Assembly (NCBI GenBank): GCA_946481405.1
Contig: CAMLNY010000003.1
Coordinates: 1-12,801 of the forward strand
Direction: 5' to 3'
Origin: an uncultured Brevundimonas sp.
GTDB lineage: Bacteria > Pseudomonadota > Alphaproteobacteria > Caulobacterales > Caulobacteraceae
Length of the DNA stretch: 12,801 nt
Below the pieces are notes generated by a model. It ran no database searches, was not told where the DNA came from, and was given only the letters and a program-made list of their open reading frames with translations. Positions 1 to 6,649 of the stretch are shown here, in pieces. How positions within the stretch are numbered: the first letter of the stretch is position 1; each line of letters opens with the position of its first letter. Position numbers and translations under genes: made by a program.

Positions 1-708
1 CGGATGGGCTTCAACAACGCGGGGCTGGAAGCCTTCGCCGACAATCTGTCCCGCCGCCCGAACGCCGTCGTCGGCGCCAATCTCGGGGCCAACAAGGACA
101 CGGAAGACAAGGCCGCAGACTATGTCGCGGGACTGAAGCGTCTCGCCGGCCTCAGCGACTATTTCACCATCAACATCTCCTCGCCCAACACCCCGGGCCT
201 CCGCGCCCTGCAGGGCCGCGAGCAACTGGACGACCTGCTGGGTCGGATCAATGAGACGCGGACCACGCCCGCCCCGGTCTTCCTCAAGATCGCGCCCGAC
301 CTGACCTCCACCGAAATTGCCATGATCGTGGAGGCGGCGATCGCCCACCGCATCGACGCCCTGATCGTCTCCAACACGACGCTGGACCGCCCCGACAGTC
401 TGACCTCGCGCGACCGGGCCGAGACCGGCGGCCTGTCGGGCGCGCCGCTGACGGGCAAGGCCCTGGCCGCCCTGAAGGACGCGGCGGCTGCGTCAGAAGG
501 TCGCCTGCCCCTGATCGGCGTCGGCGGCATCGGTTCGGGCCGGGACGCCTGGGAGCGGATCCGCGCCGGCTCCTCGGCCATCCAGGTCTATTCCGCCCTG
601 ATCTATGAGGGTCCGGCGCTGGTCGGTCGCATCAAGCGCGATCTGGCCGCCCGACTGCGGGCCGAGGGTTTCGCATCGATTTCCGAAGCCGTTTCTGCCG
701 CCCGTTGA
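1..708 (+). CDS. pyrD: Dihydroorotate dehydrogenase (quinone), class 2, 5'-truncated by the window
   Basis: This enzyme oxidises dihydroorotate to orotate in pyrimidine synthesis and passes electrons through FMN to membrane quinone. The frame is open from the first base, so the N-terminal third, including the membrane-associating part, lies outside the window. Counting from the first Met (base 4), the fragment begins with MGFNNAG, a conserved substrate/FMN-region motif. NISSPNTPGLR follows at about 57-67 and carries the catalytic serine typical of class 2 enzymes. SNTT at about 123-126 and the phosphate-binding glycine run GVGGIGSG at about 172-179 come next, then the IQVYSALIYEGP C-terminal signature. 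The 234 visible residues fit the C-terminal part of a roughly 340-360-residue class 2 enzyme. It ends in TGA, 70 bases before the histidine kinase gene on the same strand. Family assignment is secure; the quinone specificity follows from class. Confidence 0.96.
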   Translation, partial: RMGFNNAGLEAFADNLSRRPNAVVGANLGANKDTEDKAADYVAGLKRLAGLSDYFTINISSPNTPGLRALQGREQLDDLLGRINETRTTPAPVFLKIAPDLTSTEIAMIVEAAIAHRIDALIVSNTTLDRPDSLTSRDRAETGGLSGAPLTGKALAALKDAAAASEGRLPLIGVGGIGSGRDAWERIRAGSSAIQVYSALIYEGPALVGRIKRDLAARLRAEGFASISEAVSAAR

Positions 709-778
709 CGGAGCGTTAGGGGCGACCGGGCCATAGTCCCCGGATGCGTGGCGAAAGACCGCGCGCTTTCTCGGGGGC

Positions 779-2701
779 ATGATGCCGGAGGCCAGCACGA
801 ACACGCCCGCGACGTGGGCGACCGCCGTGCGCCGCCGCCGCAGGGCGCTGCTGCAGCGTCTGGCCATGGGTGTGGCCACCGCCATGGTGTTCAGCCCAAT
901 GTTCGGCTGGAGCTTCAGCGCCCTGTGGGTAGGGACCTATTTCATGGTCCAGCTTCTGGACCTGGCGATCTTCGCTCCCATCAACAGCGGCGAGGCCGAG
1001 AAGATGGGCCGGGTGCGGACCGCCGCCGGCGCCGCCATGCTGTTCCTGAACGCCGCCGCCTTCGGCAGCCTGTCGATCCCGCTGTGGATCACCGGCGGCC
1101 CCATGGGCGGGGTCTGCGCCGCCGTGCTCGCCGCCTCGGGCGCCATCTACGGCGTGATCAACTCGCCCCGGTCCAAGGCCGTGCTGGCGATCACCATCAC
1201 GCCCCACTTCCTTTACATGGCCGCCGTGCCCTTCTGGATGCTGTTCTACGGGGCGTCCGGCGCCTTTGCGACCGCCGTCGCCATCTCCTTCGTCGTCTTC
1301 GGCATCTATTGCCTGTCGACCTGGGAGCGGATGAACAAGGCCGCCGAGGCCGAAAGCGCCGCCCGCAGGGAGGCCGACCGGCGTCGCGCAGAGGTCGAGC
1401 GCGCCATGGCCAGCCGTCAGACCTTCCTGGCCACGGTGGGCCACGACCTGCGCACCCCGATCAGCGCGATCCTGACCGGCGCCGCCGAGCTGGAGAAGGG
1501 CGCCACCGACGGCGCCGCCCGCGCCCAGGCCGCCCTGATTTCCGACGCCGGAATCATGATGAAGGCGCTGCTGGACGACCTTCTGGATCACGCCAAGCTG
1601 GACGCCGGCCGGATGACGGTCGAGAGCGTCGACTTCAACCTGCGCGGCCTGATCGCCCAAACCCTGATGTTCTGGCAGGGCGAGGCCCGGGCCAAGGGGC
1701 TGAGCCTGCGCGTCGAGGGCGCCGCCAGCATCCCCTCCTCGGTCAGGGGCGACCCGATGCGCCTGCGTCAGGTGCTGAACAATCTCGTCTCCAATGCGAT
1801 GAAGTTCACGGCCGAGGGCTCGGTCACCCTGCGCCTCCGCGCCTGGGATGAGGAGCCGTCCAACTACGCCATCCTGATCGAGGTCGCAGACACCGGCCCC
1901 GGCATGACGCCGGAGCAGCTCAACCGCCTCTTCACCCCCTTCGACCAGACCGCCGAAGGCGTCAGCGCCCGCCACGGCGGCACGGGTCTGGGCTTGAGCA
2001 TCAGTCGCGATCTGGCCGAACTGATGGGCGGTCGCCTGACCGCTCGCAGTCGTCCGGGCGAGGGCGCGACCTTCACCCTGTCCCTGCTCGTGCCGCGCGG
2101 CGAGACCGTCGTCTCCGCTCCGGCGGGCTTCAACGACGAGAGCCGCGGCGACATCGTCCGCAGCCTCGCCCCGCGCACCCCGACGCCGCGCCCGGCCCCT
2201 GCGCCGGTCGTCGTGTCGGAGCCCGTCATCGAGATCGCGCCCGAACCGGAACCCGTCGTCGATGCGGCGCCGGAGATGGAGGAGGACGGCGACCGTCCGT
2301 TGCGCGTCCTCGTCGTCGACGACCACGACATCAACCGCCGCGCGGTCGAGCTGATCCTGGCCCCGTTGGGCTGCGACATCTCCACGGCCGCCGACGGCCT
2401 TCTGGCGCTGGCCCAGTGCGACGCCGCGGCCTTCGACGTGATCTTCATGGACGTGCGGATGCCCGAGCTGGACGGCCGCGAAACGACCCGCCGGCTACGC
2501 GCCGGCGGCGGGCCGAACGCGGGCGTGCCTGTCATCGCCGTCACCGCCGATACGGCCCCGGACGACATCGCCGCCTGTATGGCCGCGGGCATGACCTATT
2601 TCGTCTCCAAGCCCCTGACGCCCGCCGCCCTTCTGGGCGCGCTCAATCACGTGCTGGCGGGCGAGGCCGAGGAAGACGAAGCCGAGACCGTCGCCGCCTG
2701 A
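779..2701 (+). CDS. Membrane-bound hybrid sensor histidine kinase with C-terminal receiver domain
   Basis: A 640-residue orphan hybrid kinase. Residues about 25-182 hold roughly six hydrophobic segments, with no recognisable periplasmic sensor domain. A charged helical linker (about 183-212) leads to the dimerisation helix with phospho-acceptor H222 in GHDLRTP. The ATPase domain has an N box (N339 in NLVSNAMKF), G1 (DTGPGM, 371-376) and G2 (GGTGLGL, 400-406), so the kinase core looks intact. A proline/glutamate/valine-rich linker (about 440-506) joins the receiver, with acidic pair D514/D515, phospho-acceptor D558 (FMDVRMP), T589 and K611, all canonical. Phosphate probably moves H222 to D558 and on to an unlinked phosphotransferase, since no partner is nearby. 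The start is ATG 779 or the adjacent ATG 782; a GGGGG run at 773-777 favours the second slightly. The stimulus is unknown. The last 55 bases overlap the vsr gene on the other strand. Confidence 0.9.
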   Translation: MMPEASTNTPATWATAVRRRRRALLQRLAMGVATAMVFSPMFGWSFSALWVGTYFMVQLLDLAIFAPINSGEAEKMGRVRTAAGAAMLFLNAAAFGSLSIPLWITGGPMGGVCAAVLAASGAIYGVINSPRSKAVLAITITPHFLYMAAVPFWMLFYGASGAFATAVAISFVVFGIYCLSTWERMNKAAEAESAARREADRRRAEVERAMASRQTFLATVGHDLRTPISAILTGAAELEKGATDGAARAQAALISDAGIMMKALLDDLLDHAKLDAGRMTVESVDFNLRGLIAQTLMFWQGEARAKGLSLRVEGAASIPSSVRGDPMRLRQVLNNLVSNAMKFTAEGSVTLRLRAWDEEPSNYAILIEVADTGPGMTPEQLNRLFTPFDQTAEGVSARHGGTGLGLSISRDLAELMGGRLTARSRPGEGATFTLSLLVPRGETVVSAPAGFNDESRGDIVRSLAPRTPTPRPAPAPVVVSEPVIEIAPEPEPVVDAAPEMEEDGDRPLRVLVVDDHDINRRAVELILAPLGCDISTAADGLLALAQCDAAAFDVIFMDVRMPELDGRETTRRLRAGGGPNAGVPVIAVTADTAPDDIAACMAAGMTYFVSKPLTPAALLGALNHVLAGEAEEDEAETVAA

Positions 2702-3102
2702 ATCCCGGCGACCAGCCGGTCTGCCGCGTCCGGCGCTTTCAGTTCGCACTCCCAGACCGTGATCACGCGCCAGCCGTCATGGGTCAGCCTGGCGACCGTT
2801 TGACGATCCCTGGCGACATTCCTGTTCAGTTTGGCGGTCCAGTAGTCGGCGTTGGCCTTGGGCTTTCTGGAGCCCCGCGCGCAGTCATGCCCGTGCCAGA
2901 AACAGCCGTGCACGAAGACGACCGTCCGTCGCCCCTTCATCACGATATCCGGACGGCCGGGCAGGCCTGAGCCGCCCAGCCGGTAGCCGATCCCCGCCGT
3001 GCGCAGGATGCGGCGCACGGCGAGCTCGGGCGAGGTGTCCCGCCCCTTCACCCGCCGCATGACGGCGCTGCGCTGCTCGGGGGTGAAGACGTCGGTGGTC
3101 AT
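2647..3102 (-). CDS. vsr: Very short patch repair (Vsr-type) DNA mismatch endonuclease
   Basis: Vsr enzymes nick DNA 5' of a T in T:G mismatches that arise when 5-methylcytosine deaminates. This 151-residue protein follows the family plan: an N-terminal RSAVMRRVKGRDTSPE segment, then GRPDIV with metal-binding D52, then HGCFWHGHDC with H65 and H70 matching the E. coli catalytic histidines. Zinc-site equivalents H72, C74 and C119 (in VWECEL) are all present. Position 64 is Val where E. coli Vsr has Thr63. No cytosine methyltransferase gene lies in the window, so it is an orphan here. The last dozen or so residues (VSASSSSASPAST) are low-complexity and antisense to the acidic tail of the convergent histidine kinase, so they probably add little to the fold. 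No strong ribosome site precedes ATG 3102. It lies 51 bases downstream of the peroxiredoxin and may be co-transcribed with it. Confidence 0.9.
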   Translation of the reverse strand: MTTDVFTPEQRSAVMRRVKGRDTSPELAVRRILRTAGIGYRLGGSGLPGRPDIVMKGRRTVVFVHGCFWHGHDCARGSRKPKANADYWTAKLNRNVARDRQTVARLTHDGWRVITVWECELKAPDAADRLVAGIQAATVSASSSSASPAST

Positions 3103-3126
3103 GACGGAATCGCGCTCAGGCAGTGA

Positions 3127-3149
3127 GCGACCGCGTCGCGAGCGGTAGC
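3127..3149 (-). terminator. Imperfect GC-rich hairpin between the peroxiredoxin and vsr genes
   Basis: GCGACCGC (3127-3134) pairs with GCGGTAGC (3142-3149) with one mismatch around a 7-base loop, just after the peroxiredoxin stop in the minus direction. There is no U-tract, so termination is uncertain. A second, perfect 6-bp stem (3113-3118 with 3124-3129) overlaps it, so only one of the two can form. Confidence 0.25.
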
Positions 3150-3153
3150 GCCC

Positions 3154-3639
3154 TTAAAGCTGCGTCAGCAGATGTTCCGCCGACGACACCTTGAACTCGC
3201 CGCCCTGCTCGATGTTCAGCTCGGTCACGACGCCGTCCTTGACCAGCATCGAATAGCGCTTCGAACGCTCGCCCATGCCGAAACCGCGCGCGTCCAGCAC
3301 CAGACCCAGGGTGCGGGTGAAGTCGCCCGAACCGTCGGCCAGCATGACCACGTCGTCGGCCGTCAGGCCCTGGCTCTCGGCCCAGGCGTTCATGACGAAG
3401 GCGTCGTTGACCGAGACGCAGGCGATGACGTCCACGCCTTTCGCCTTCAGCTCCGCCTTGTTGTCGACATAGCCCGGCAGGTGACGCGCCGAGCAGGTCG
3501 GGGTGAAGGCGCCCGGAACGGCGAACAGGGCGACCGTCTTGCCGGCGAAGAACTCATCGGTGTTCACCGGCTTGGGGCCTTCGGGCGTGCCTTGCGACAG
3601 GGTGGCCGAGGGGATGCGGTCGCCGATCTGGATCGTCAT
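3154..3639 (-). CDS. Peroxiredoxin, Prx5/AhpE-like redoxin family
   Basis: A cytoplasmic thiol peroxidase of 161 residues that reduces hydrogen peroxide and organic hydroperoxides. The active site reads VPGAFTPTCS, with peroxidatic C49, T46 and P42; R127 in ERSKRYSML is the conserved arginine. The only other cysteine is C74, which does not sit at the usual atypical 2-Cys resolving position near residue 150, so it may act as a 1-Cys enzyme or use glutathione/glutaredoxin as reductant (inference). There is no signal peptide. Length and motifs fit the Prx5 subfamily over its whole extent. The start at ATG 3639 is backed by a GGAG Shine-Dalgarno site 6 bases upstream. It is divergent from yqgE and followed by vsr on the same strand. 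Confidence 0.93.
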   Translation of the reverse strand: MTIQIGDRIPSATLSQGTPEGPKPVNTDEFFAGKTVALFAVPGAFTPTCSARHLPGYVDNKAELKAKGVDVIACVSVNDAFVMNAWAESQGLTADDVVMLADGSGDFTRTLGLVLDARGFGMGERSKRYSMLVKDGVVTELNIEQGGEFKVSSAEHLLTQL

Positions 3640-3645
3640 GGAAGG

Positions 3646-3649
3646 CTCC
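3646..3649 (-). promoter_or_regulatory. Shine-Dalgarno site of the peroxiredoxin gene
   Basis: GGAG on the minus strand sits 6 bases before ATG 3639. It is one of the few well-placed ribosome sites in the window and fixes the start. Confidence 0.6.
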
Positions 3650-3684
3650 GGAGGTCAGGGCGCGCCCATCGCGCCGTCCCCGGT

Positions 3685-3713
3685 CAGATAGGCGGCCCCG
3701 TCGTCCGAGCCAA
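3685..3713 (-). promoter_or_regulatory. Candidate promoter for the peroxiredoxin gene
   Basis: On the minus strand TTGGCT (3708-3713) and TATCTG (3685-3690) are 17 bases apart, a sigma70-like layout with weak boxes (4/6 and 3/6 matches). It would give a leader of about 40 bases carrying the GGAG site. No operator is evident. Confidence 0.25.
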
Positions 3714-3752
3714 GCGGGATCGTGCCGGAACCAATCGTGAGCGCCTGCCGCC

Positions 3753-3781
3753 TTGCGAAACGGCCCCGCCCACCCGATCAT
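3753..3781 (+). promoter_or_regulatory. Candidate promoter for yqgE, predicting a leaderless mRNA
   Basis: TTGCGA (3753-3758) and GATCAT (3776-3781) are exactly 17 bases apart, each matching 4/6 of the sigma70 consensus. Position +1 would fall at about 3788, the A of the yqgE ATG, and no Shine-Dalgarno sequence precedes that ATG. Confidence 0.3.
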
Positions 3782-3787
3782 CCCTTC

Positions 3788-4357
3788 ATGGACGACTTCC
3801 AATCCCTCGCCGGGCGGCTTCTGGTCGCCATGCCCGGCATCGGCGACCCGCGCTTCGAGCATGCGGTGATCCTCGTCTGCGCCCATGGGCCGGACCACGC
3901 CATGGGATTGCGCGTCGACCGTCCTGCGCCAGGCGTCGATCTGCAGACCGTCCTGAACAAGCTTTCGGTCCACGCCCCGGAACAGGCGCGCGGCCGCCCC
4001 GTCATGGTCGGCGGCCCGGTCGAGAAAGAGCGCGGCTTCGTCCTGCACACCGACGACTGGATGGTGGATGACACCTCCACCCCCTTCGGCGCCGGTCTGG
4101 CCCTGACCGGCACGCGCGAGGCGCTGGCCGCCATGACCGATCCGGAGACCGGCCCGCGCCGCTCGACCCTCCTGCTCGGCTACGCCGGCTGGGGCGACGG
4201 GCAGCTGGAGGAAGAGCTGGGCGACAATGTCTGGCTGACCGCGGAAGCGGACCTCGAACTGCTGTTCGACACCGACTTCGACACCAAATGGAGCCGGGCG
4301 CTGGCCGGTCTCGGCGTCGACGCGGCCATGCTGTCGGGACAGTCGGGAAGGGCCTAG
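3788..4357 (+). CDS. YqgE/AlgH family protein (UPF0301)
   Basis: A 189-residue cytoplasmic protein of the YqgE/AlgH family, whose biochemical role is not settled; the AlgH name comes from a link to alginate regulation in Pseudomonas. Family hallmarks are the opening FQSLAGRLLVAMPGIGDPRFEHAVILVCAH, here with GRLLVAMPG at 9-17 and FEHAVILVCAH near 24-34, then MGLRVDRP, a VMVGGPVEKERGFVLH block, and LLLGYAGWGDGQLEEEL near the C-terminus. A GTG at 3722 would add 22 residues (proline/arginine-rich, outside the family), so ATG 3788 is preferred. It is divergent from the peroxiredoxin and convergent with the pdeA-like gene, with which it shares the CTAG stop site. Family assignment is secure, function is not. 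Confidence 0.93.
   Translation: MDDFQSLAGRLLVAMPGIGDPRFEHAVILVCAHGPDHAMGLRVDRPAPGVDLQTVLNKLSVHAPEQARGRPVMVGGPVEKERGFVLHTDDWMVDDTSTPFGAGLALTGTREALAAMTDPETGPRRSTLLLGYAGWGDGQLEEELGDNVWLTAEADLELLFDTDFDTKWSRALAGLGVDAAMLSGQSGRA
4354..4357. other. Shared palindromic CTAG carrying stop codons of two convergent genes
   Basis: On the plus strand TAG 4355-4357 ends yqgE; on the minus strand TAG (4356-4354) ends the GGDEF/EAL gene. The two genes therefore overlap by 4 bases, with no room for a separate terminator. Confidence 0.9.
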
Positions 4358-6021
4358 CCCGAGCGGGCCTTCAGCGGCGCCACGCCGTCGGACAGGCTCT
4401 CGTTCAGATAGACCTCGGCCTCCTGCGCCGGAAGTGCGGGCGCATAGCCGAAGCCCTGACCGTAGTGGCAGCTGGCGTCGAGCAGCAGGGCGGCGAGGCT
4501 GGCGTTCTCCACGCCCTCAGCCACGACCTCCAGATTCAGGTCGCGCCCCAGATTGACCACGGACTTCACGATCTTTGCGGAGCCCTCGTCCTTGTCCATG
4601 GTCAGGACGAAGTAGCGGTCGATCTTCAGCGTATCGAACGGCAGCTTGGCCAGGTAGCTCAGCGACGAGAAGCCGGTGCCGAAATCGTCCAGCGCCAGCG
4701 ACGCGCCTACGTCCTTCAGCTTCTGCAAGATCACGGCGGCCGAGGCCGTGTCCCGCATGATGTCGCCTTCGGTGACCTCCAGCTTCAGGGCCCCGCGCGG
4801 GAGGCCGGTCTCCTGGATGACGCGGGCCACGTCCTCGATCAGGTTGGGCCGTTCGATTTCGCCGACCGAAAGATTGACGCTGCAGAACAGCTTGCCGGCC
4901 GAGGGGTGGCGCTTCAGCCACTCCGCCAGCTGACGCGCCGACTGGGTCATCATCAACAGACCCAGATCGTTCATCAGGCCCATCTCGTCGGTCAGGCCCA
5001 GGAACTCGTCCGGCGGCACGAGACCGCGCTTGGGGTGACGCCAGCGCGCGAGGGCCTCGAACCCGGCGACGGCGCCGGTGTTCAGGTTGACGATCGGCTG
5101 GAAGAAGGGCTCGATCTCGCCGCGCACGAAGGCGTTGCGCAGGTCCGCCTCCAGCGCCAGTCGCGACAGGCTGTCGGACTCCATCGACCGGCCATAGGCG
5201 GCGCAGCCGCCGCGCCCGGCCTTCTTGGCGGCGTTCACGGCCAGCTCGACCCGGCGCAGCAGTTCGGCGGCGTCCGGCGCGTCCGGCCCGCCTTCGAAGG
5301 TCACCGAGCCGATCGAGACGGTCGGATAGATGTCGAAGCCCGCGACCCTCAGCGGCTGCTCCAGGGCGTCCCTCAGGCGGTCGGCGGCGTTGCCCGCCCC
5401 ACGCGGGACCACGACCGCGAACTCGTCCTCGCCGATGCGGGCGGGCGCGGCGTCGAAGGCGAAGGCGGCGGCCATGCGCGAGCCCAGCGCCGAGATGACC
5501 ATATCGGTCCGCTCATGGCCAAGGGCCTCGTTCAGGCGGCGCAGACGGTCCACATCGGCCACGACCATGTCGTACTCGCCGGGCGCGGTCAGGGTCTCGG
5601 CGGCGCGGCCGAGGAAACTCTTGCGGTCCAGCAGACCGGTCAGGACGTCCTTGTCGGAGCCCGCGACCTTGGTCTCCAGCGCCACCATCCCGGCGGCGCG
5701 CAGTCCGTCCTCCAGCCACACCCCGCGCCACAGGCAGGTTTCCGACCCGCGCATGCGCAGACGCACGGCGACCTCGGTCCCCTCGGCAGCGGGTTTCAGG
5801 ATGCGTTCGGCCAGCGACCGGTCCTGCGGCAGGGCCAGGGCGATGAAGGCGGCGCCCGAACACTCCGGCGCCAGCGGGCCGAGGCCCAGCGACCTCGTCG
5901 CCCCCGTGAACCGGATCTGGTCGTCGCCCGGCGTCCAGATCCACAGGGCGGAATCGGCGGCGGCCAGCGCCTCGATGGCCGTGGTCGCGTCCCAGGTCAT
6001 GGTGCGGGGTCGCGGGGTCAC
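4354..6021 (-). CDS. pdeA: c-di-GMP phosphodiesterase with degenerate GGDEF (GEDEF) and EAL domains, PdeA-like
   Basis: A 555-residue soluble protein that probably hydrolyses cyclic di-GMP. The N-terminus (about 15-115) resembles a PAS fold. The GGDEF domain (about 120-280) carries GEDEF at 197-201; the same variant in Caulobacter crescentus PdeA (CC3396) binds GTP and stimulates the EAL domain rather than making c-di-GMP. The EAL domain (about 285-540) looks active: E322-A-L, N383, E415 in LEVTEG, D445/D446 in DDFGTGFSS, K466 in KIDR, E502 in AEGVEN and Q522. Size, GEDEF variant and neighbours point to the PdeA orthologue, a cell-cycle-controlled enzyme in Caulobacter; orthology is inferred. 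The start is GTG 6021, with AAGGA overlapping the upstream acetyltransferase stop but 12 bases away; ATG 6000 is an alternative. It is the last gene of the cox-side gene string. Confidence 0.85.
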   Translation of the reverse strand: MTPRPRTMTWDATTAIEALAAADSALWIWTPGDDQIRFTGATRSLGLGPLAPECSGAAFIALALPQDRSLAERILKPAAEGTEVAVRLRMRGSETCLWRGVWLEDGLRAAGMVALETKVAGSDKDVLTGLLDRKSFLGRAAETLTAPGEYDMVVADVDRLRRLNEALGHERTDMVISALGSRMAAAFAFDAAPARIGEDEFAVVVPRGAGNAADRLRDALEQPLRVAGFDIYPTVSIGSVTFEGGPDAPDAAELLRRVELAVNAAKKAGRGGCAAYGRSMESDSLSRLALEADLRNAFVRGEIEPFFQPIVNLNTGAVAGFEALARWRHPKRGLVPPDEFLGLTDEMGLMNDLGLLMMTQSARQLAEWLKRHPSAGKLFCSVNLSVGEIERPNLIEDVARVIQETGLPRGALKLEVTEGDIMRDTASAAVILQKLKDVGASLALDDFGTGFSSLSYLAKLPFDTLKIDRYFVLTMDKDEGSAKIVKSVVNLGRDLNLEVVAEGVENASLAALLLDASCHYGQGFGYAPALPAQEAEVYLNESLSDGVAPLKARSG

Positions 6022-6037
6022 GGGTTCAGGCGTTCCT

Positions 6038-6625
6038 TCAGGACACGGCGACGTCGTCCGACACGAGACCGAACAGGATATGATCTGCCCATGCGCCGTT
6101 AATTTTAAGATAAGCCCGCGCCTCTCCCTCCTTCACGAAGCCCGATTTCTCGAGCACGCGGCGGGAGGCGAGGTTGGTCGGCAGGCAGGACGCCTCCAGC
6201 CGGTGCAGACGCGCCGAACGGAAGGCGAAGCCCGTCATGGCCCTCACCGCCGCCGTCGCCACGCCGCGTCCGGCATAGGGCTGGCCGACCCAGTAGCCCA
6301 GCGTCCCCGTCTCGGCGACGCCGCGCCGCACGTTGGACAGGGTGATCGCCCCCATCAGGCTCCGGCCGGTCGGATCGAAGACGAAGAAGGGCCAGGCGTG
6401 GCCCAGCTCCATCTCGCGCGCATAGACCCCCAGCCGCCGCCGATAGGCCGCCCGGGTCAGGTCGTCGTCCGGCCAGGACGGCTCCCACGGCTGCAGATAG
6501 GCGCGCGACTGTTCGCGGAGCTCGGCCCAGGCGGAATAGTCACCGGTGCGCGGCGGCCGCAGCAGCACGCCCGCCCCTTCGACCACGGGCCCGGTCGCAT
6601 CCGTCATCCAGTCAAGGAGGGCCAT
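6038..6625 (-). CDS. GNAT family N-acetyltransferase, RimJ/RimL type
   Basis: A 195-residue acetyl-CoA-dependent acyltransferase of the RimJ/RimL branch, which usually acetylates protein N-termini or small amines. Seen: GVLLRPPRTGDYSAWAELRE near the N-terminus (beta1/alpha1), the acetyl-CoA pyrophosphate loop YAGRGVATAAVRAM at about 117-130, and the closing HRLEASCLPTNLASRRVLEK then GFVKEG, the standard end of this branch. The substrate cannot be read from sequence. Start ATG 6625; Met7 (6607) is possible but has no ribosome site. It begins 24 bases after the M16 peptidase stop and ends 16 bases before the pdeA-like start, so the three are likely co-transcribed. Related GNATs follow M16 peptidases in other alphaproteobacteria, suggesting an old linkage. 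Confidence 0.9.
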   Translation of the reverse strand: MALLDWMTDATGPVVEGAGVLLRPPRTGDYSAWAELREQSRAYLQPWEPSWPDDDLTRAAYRRRLGVYAREMELGHAWPFFVFDPTGRSLMGAITLSNVRRGVAETGTLGYWVGQPYAGRGVATAAVRAMTGFAFRSARLHRLEASCLPTNLASRRVLEKSGFVKEGEARAYLKINGAWADHILFGLVSDDVAVS

Positions 6626-6649
6626 GGGCGGAGCCTAACCGGTCGGACG

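Noticed and set aside
705..737. TTGACG (705-710) with CATAGT (732-737) as a kinase promoter
   Set aside because: The 21-base spacer is too long and the -10 box is poor; the 70-base gap shows nothing better, so I call no promoter.
716..2326. A 536-codon minus-strand open frame opposite the histidine kinase
   Set aside because: Low-complexity shadow of a clear hybrid kinase gene with all motifs intact.
2293..2592. Whether the receiver domain might be a separate response regulator gene
   Set aside because: It is in frame with the kinase through a proline/glutamate-rich linker, with no stop or ribosome site between.
4288..6102. A 604-codon plus-strand open frame opposite the EAL gene
   Set aside because: Same compositional shadow; starts inside yqgE and has no recognisable fold.
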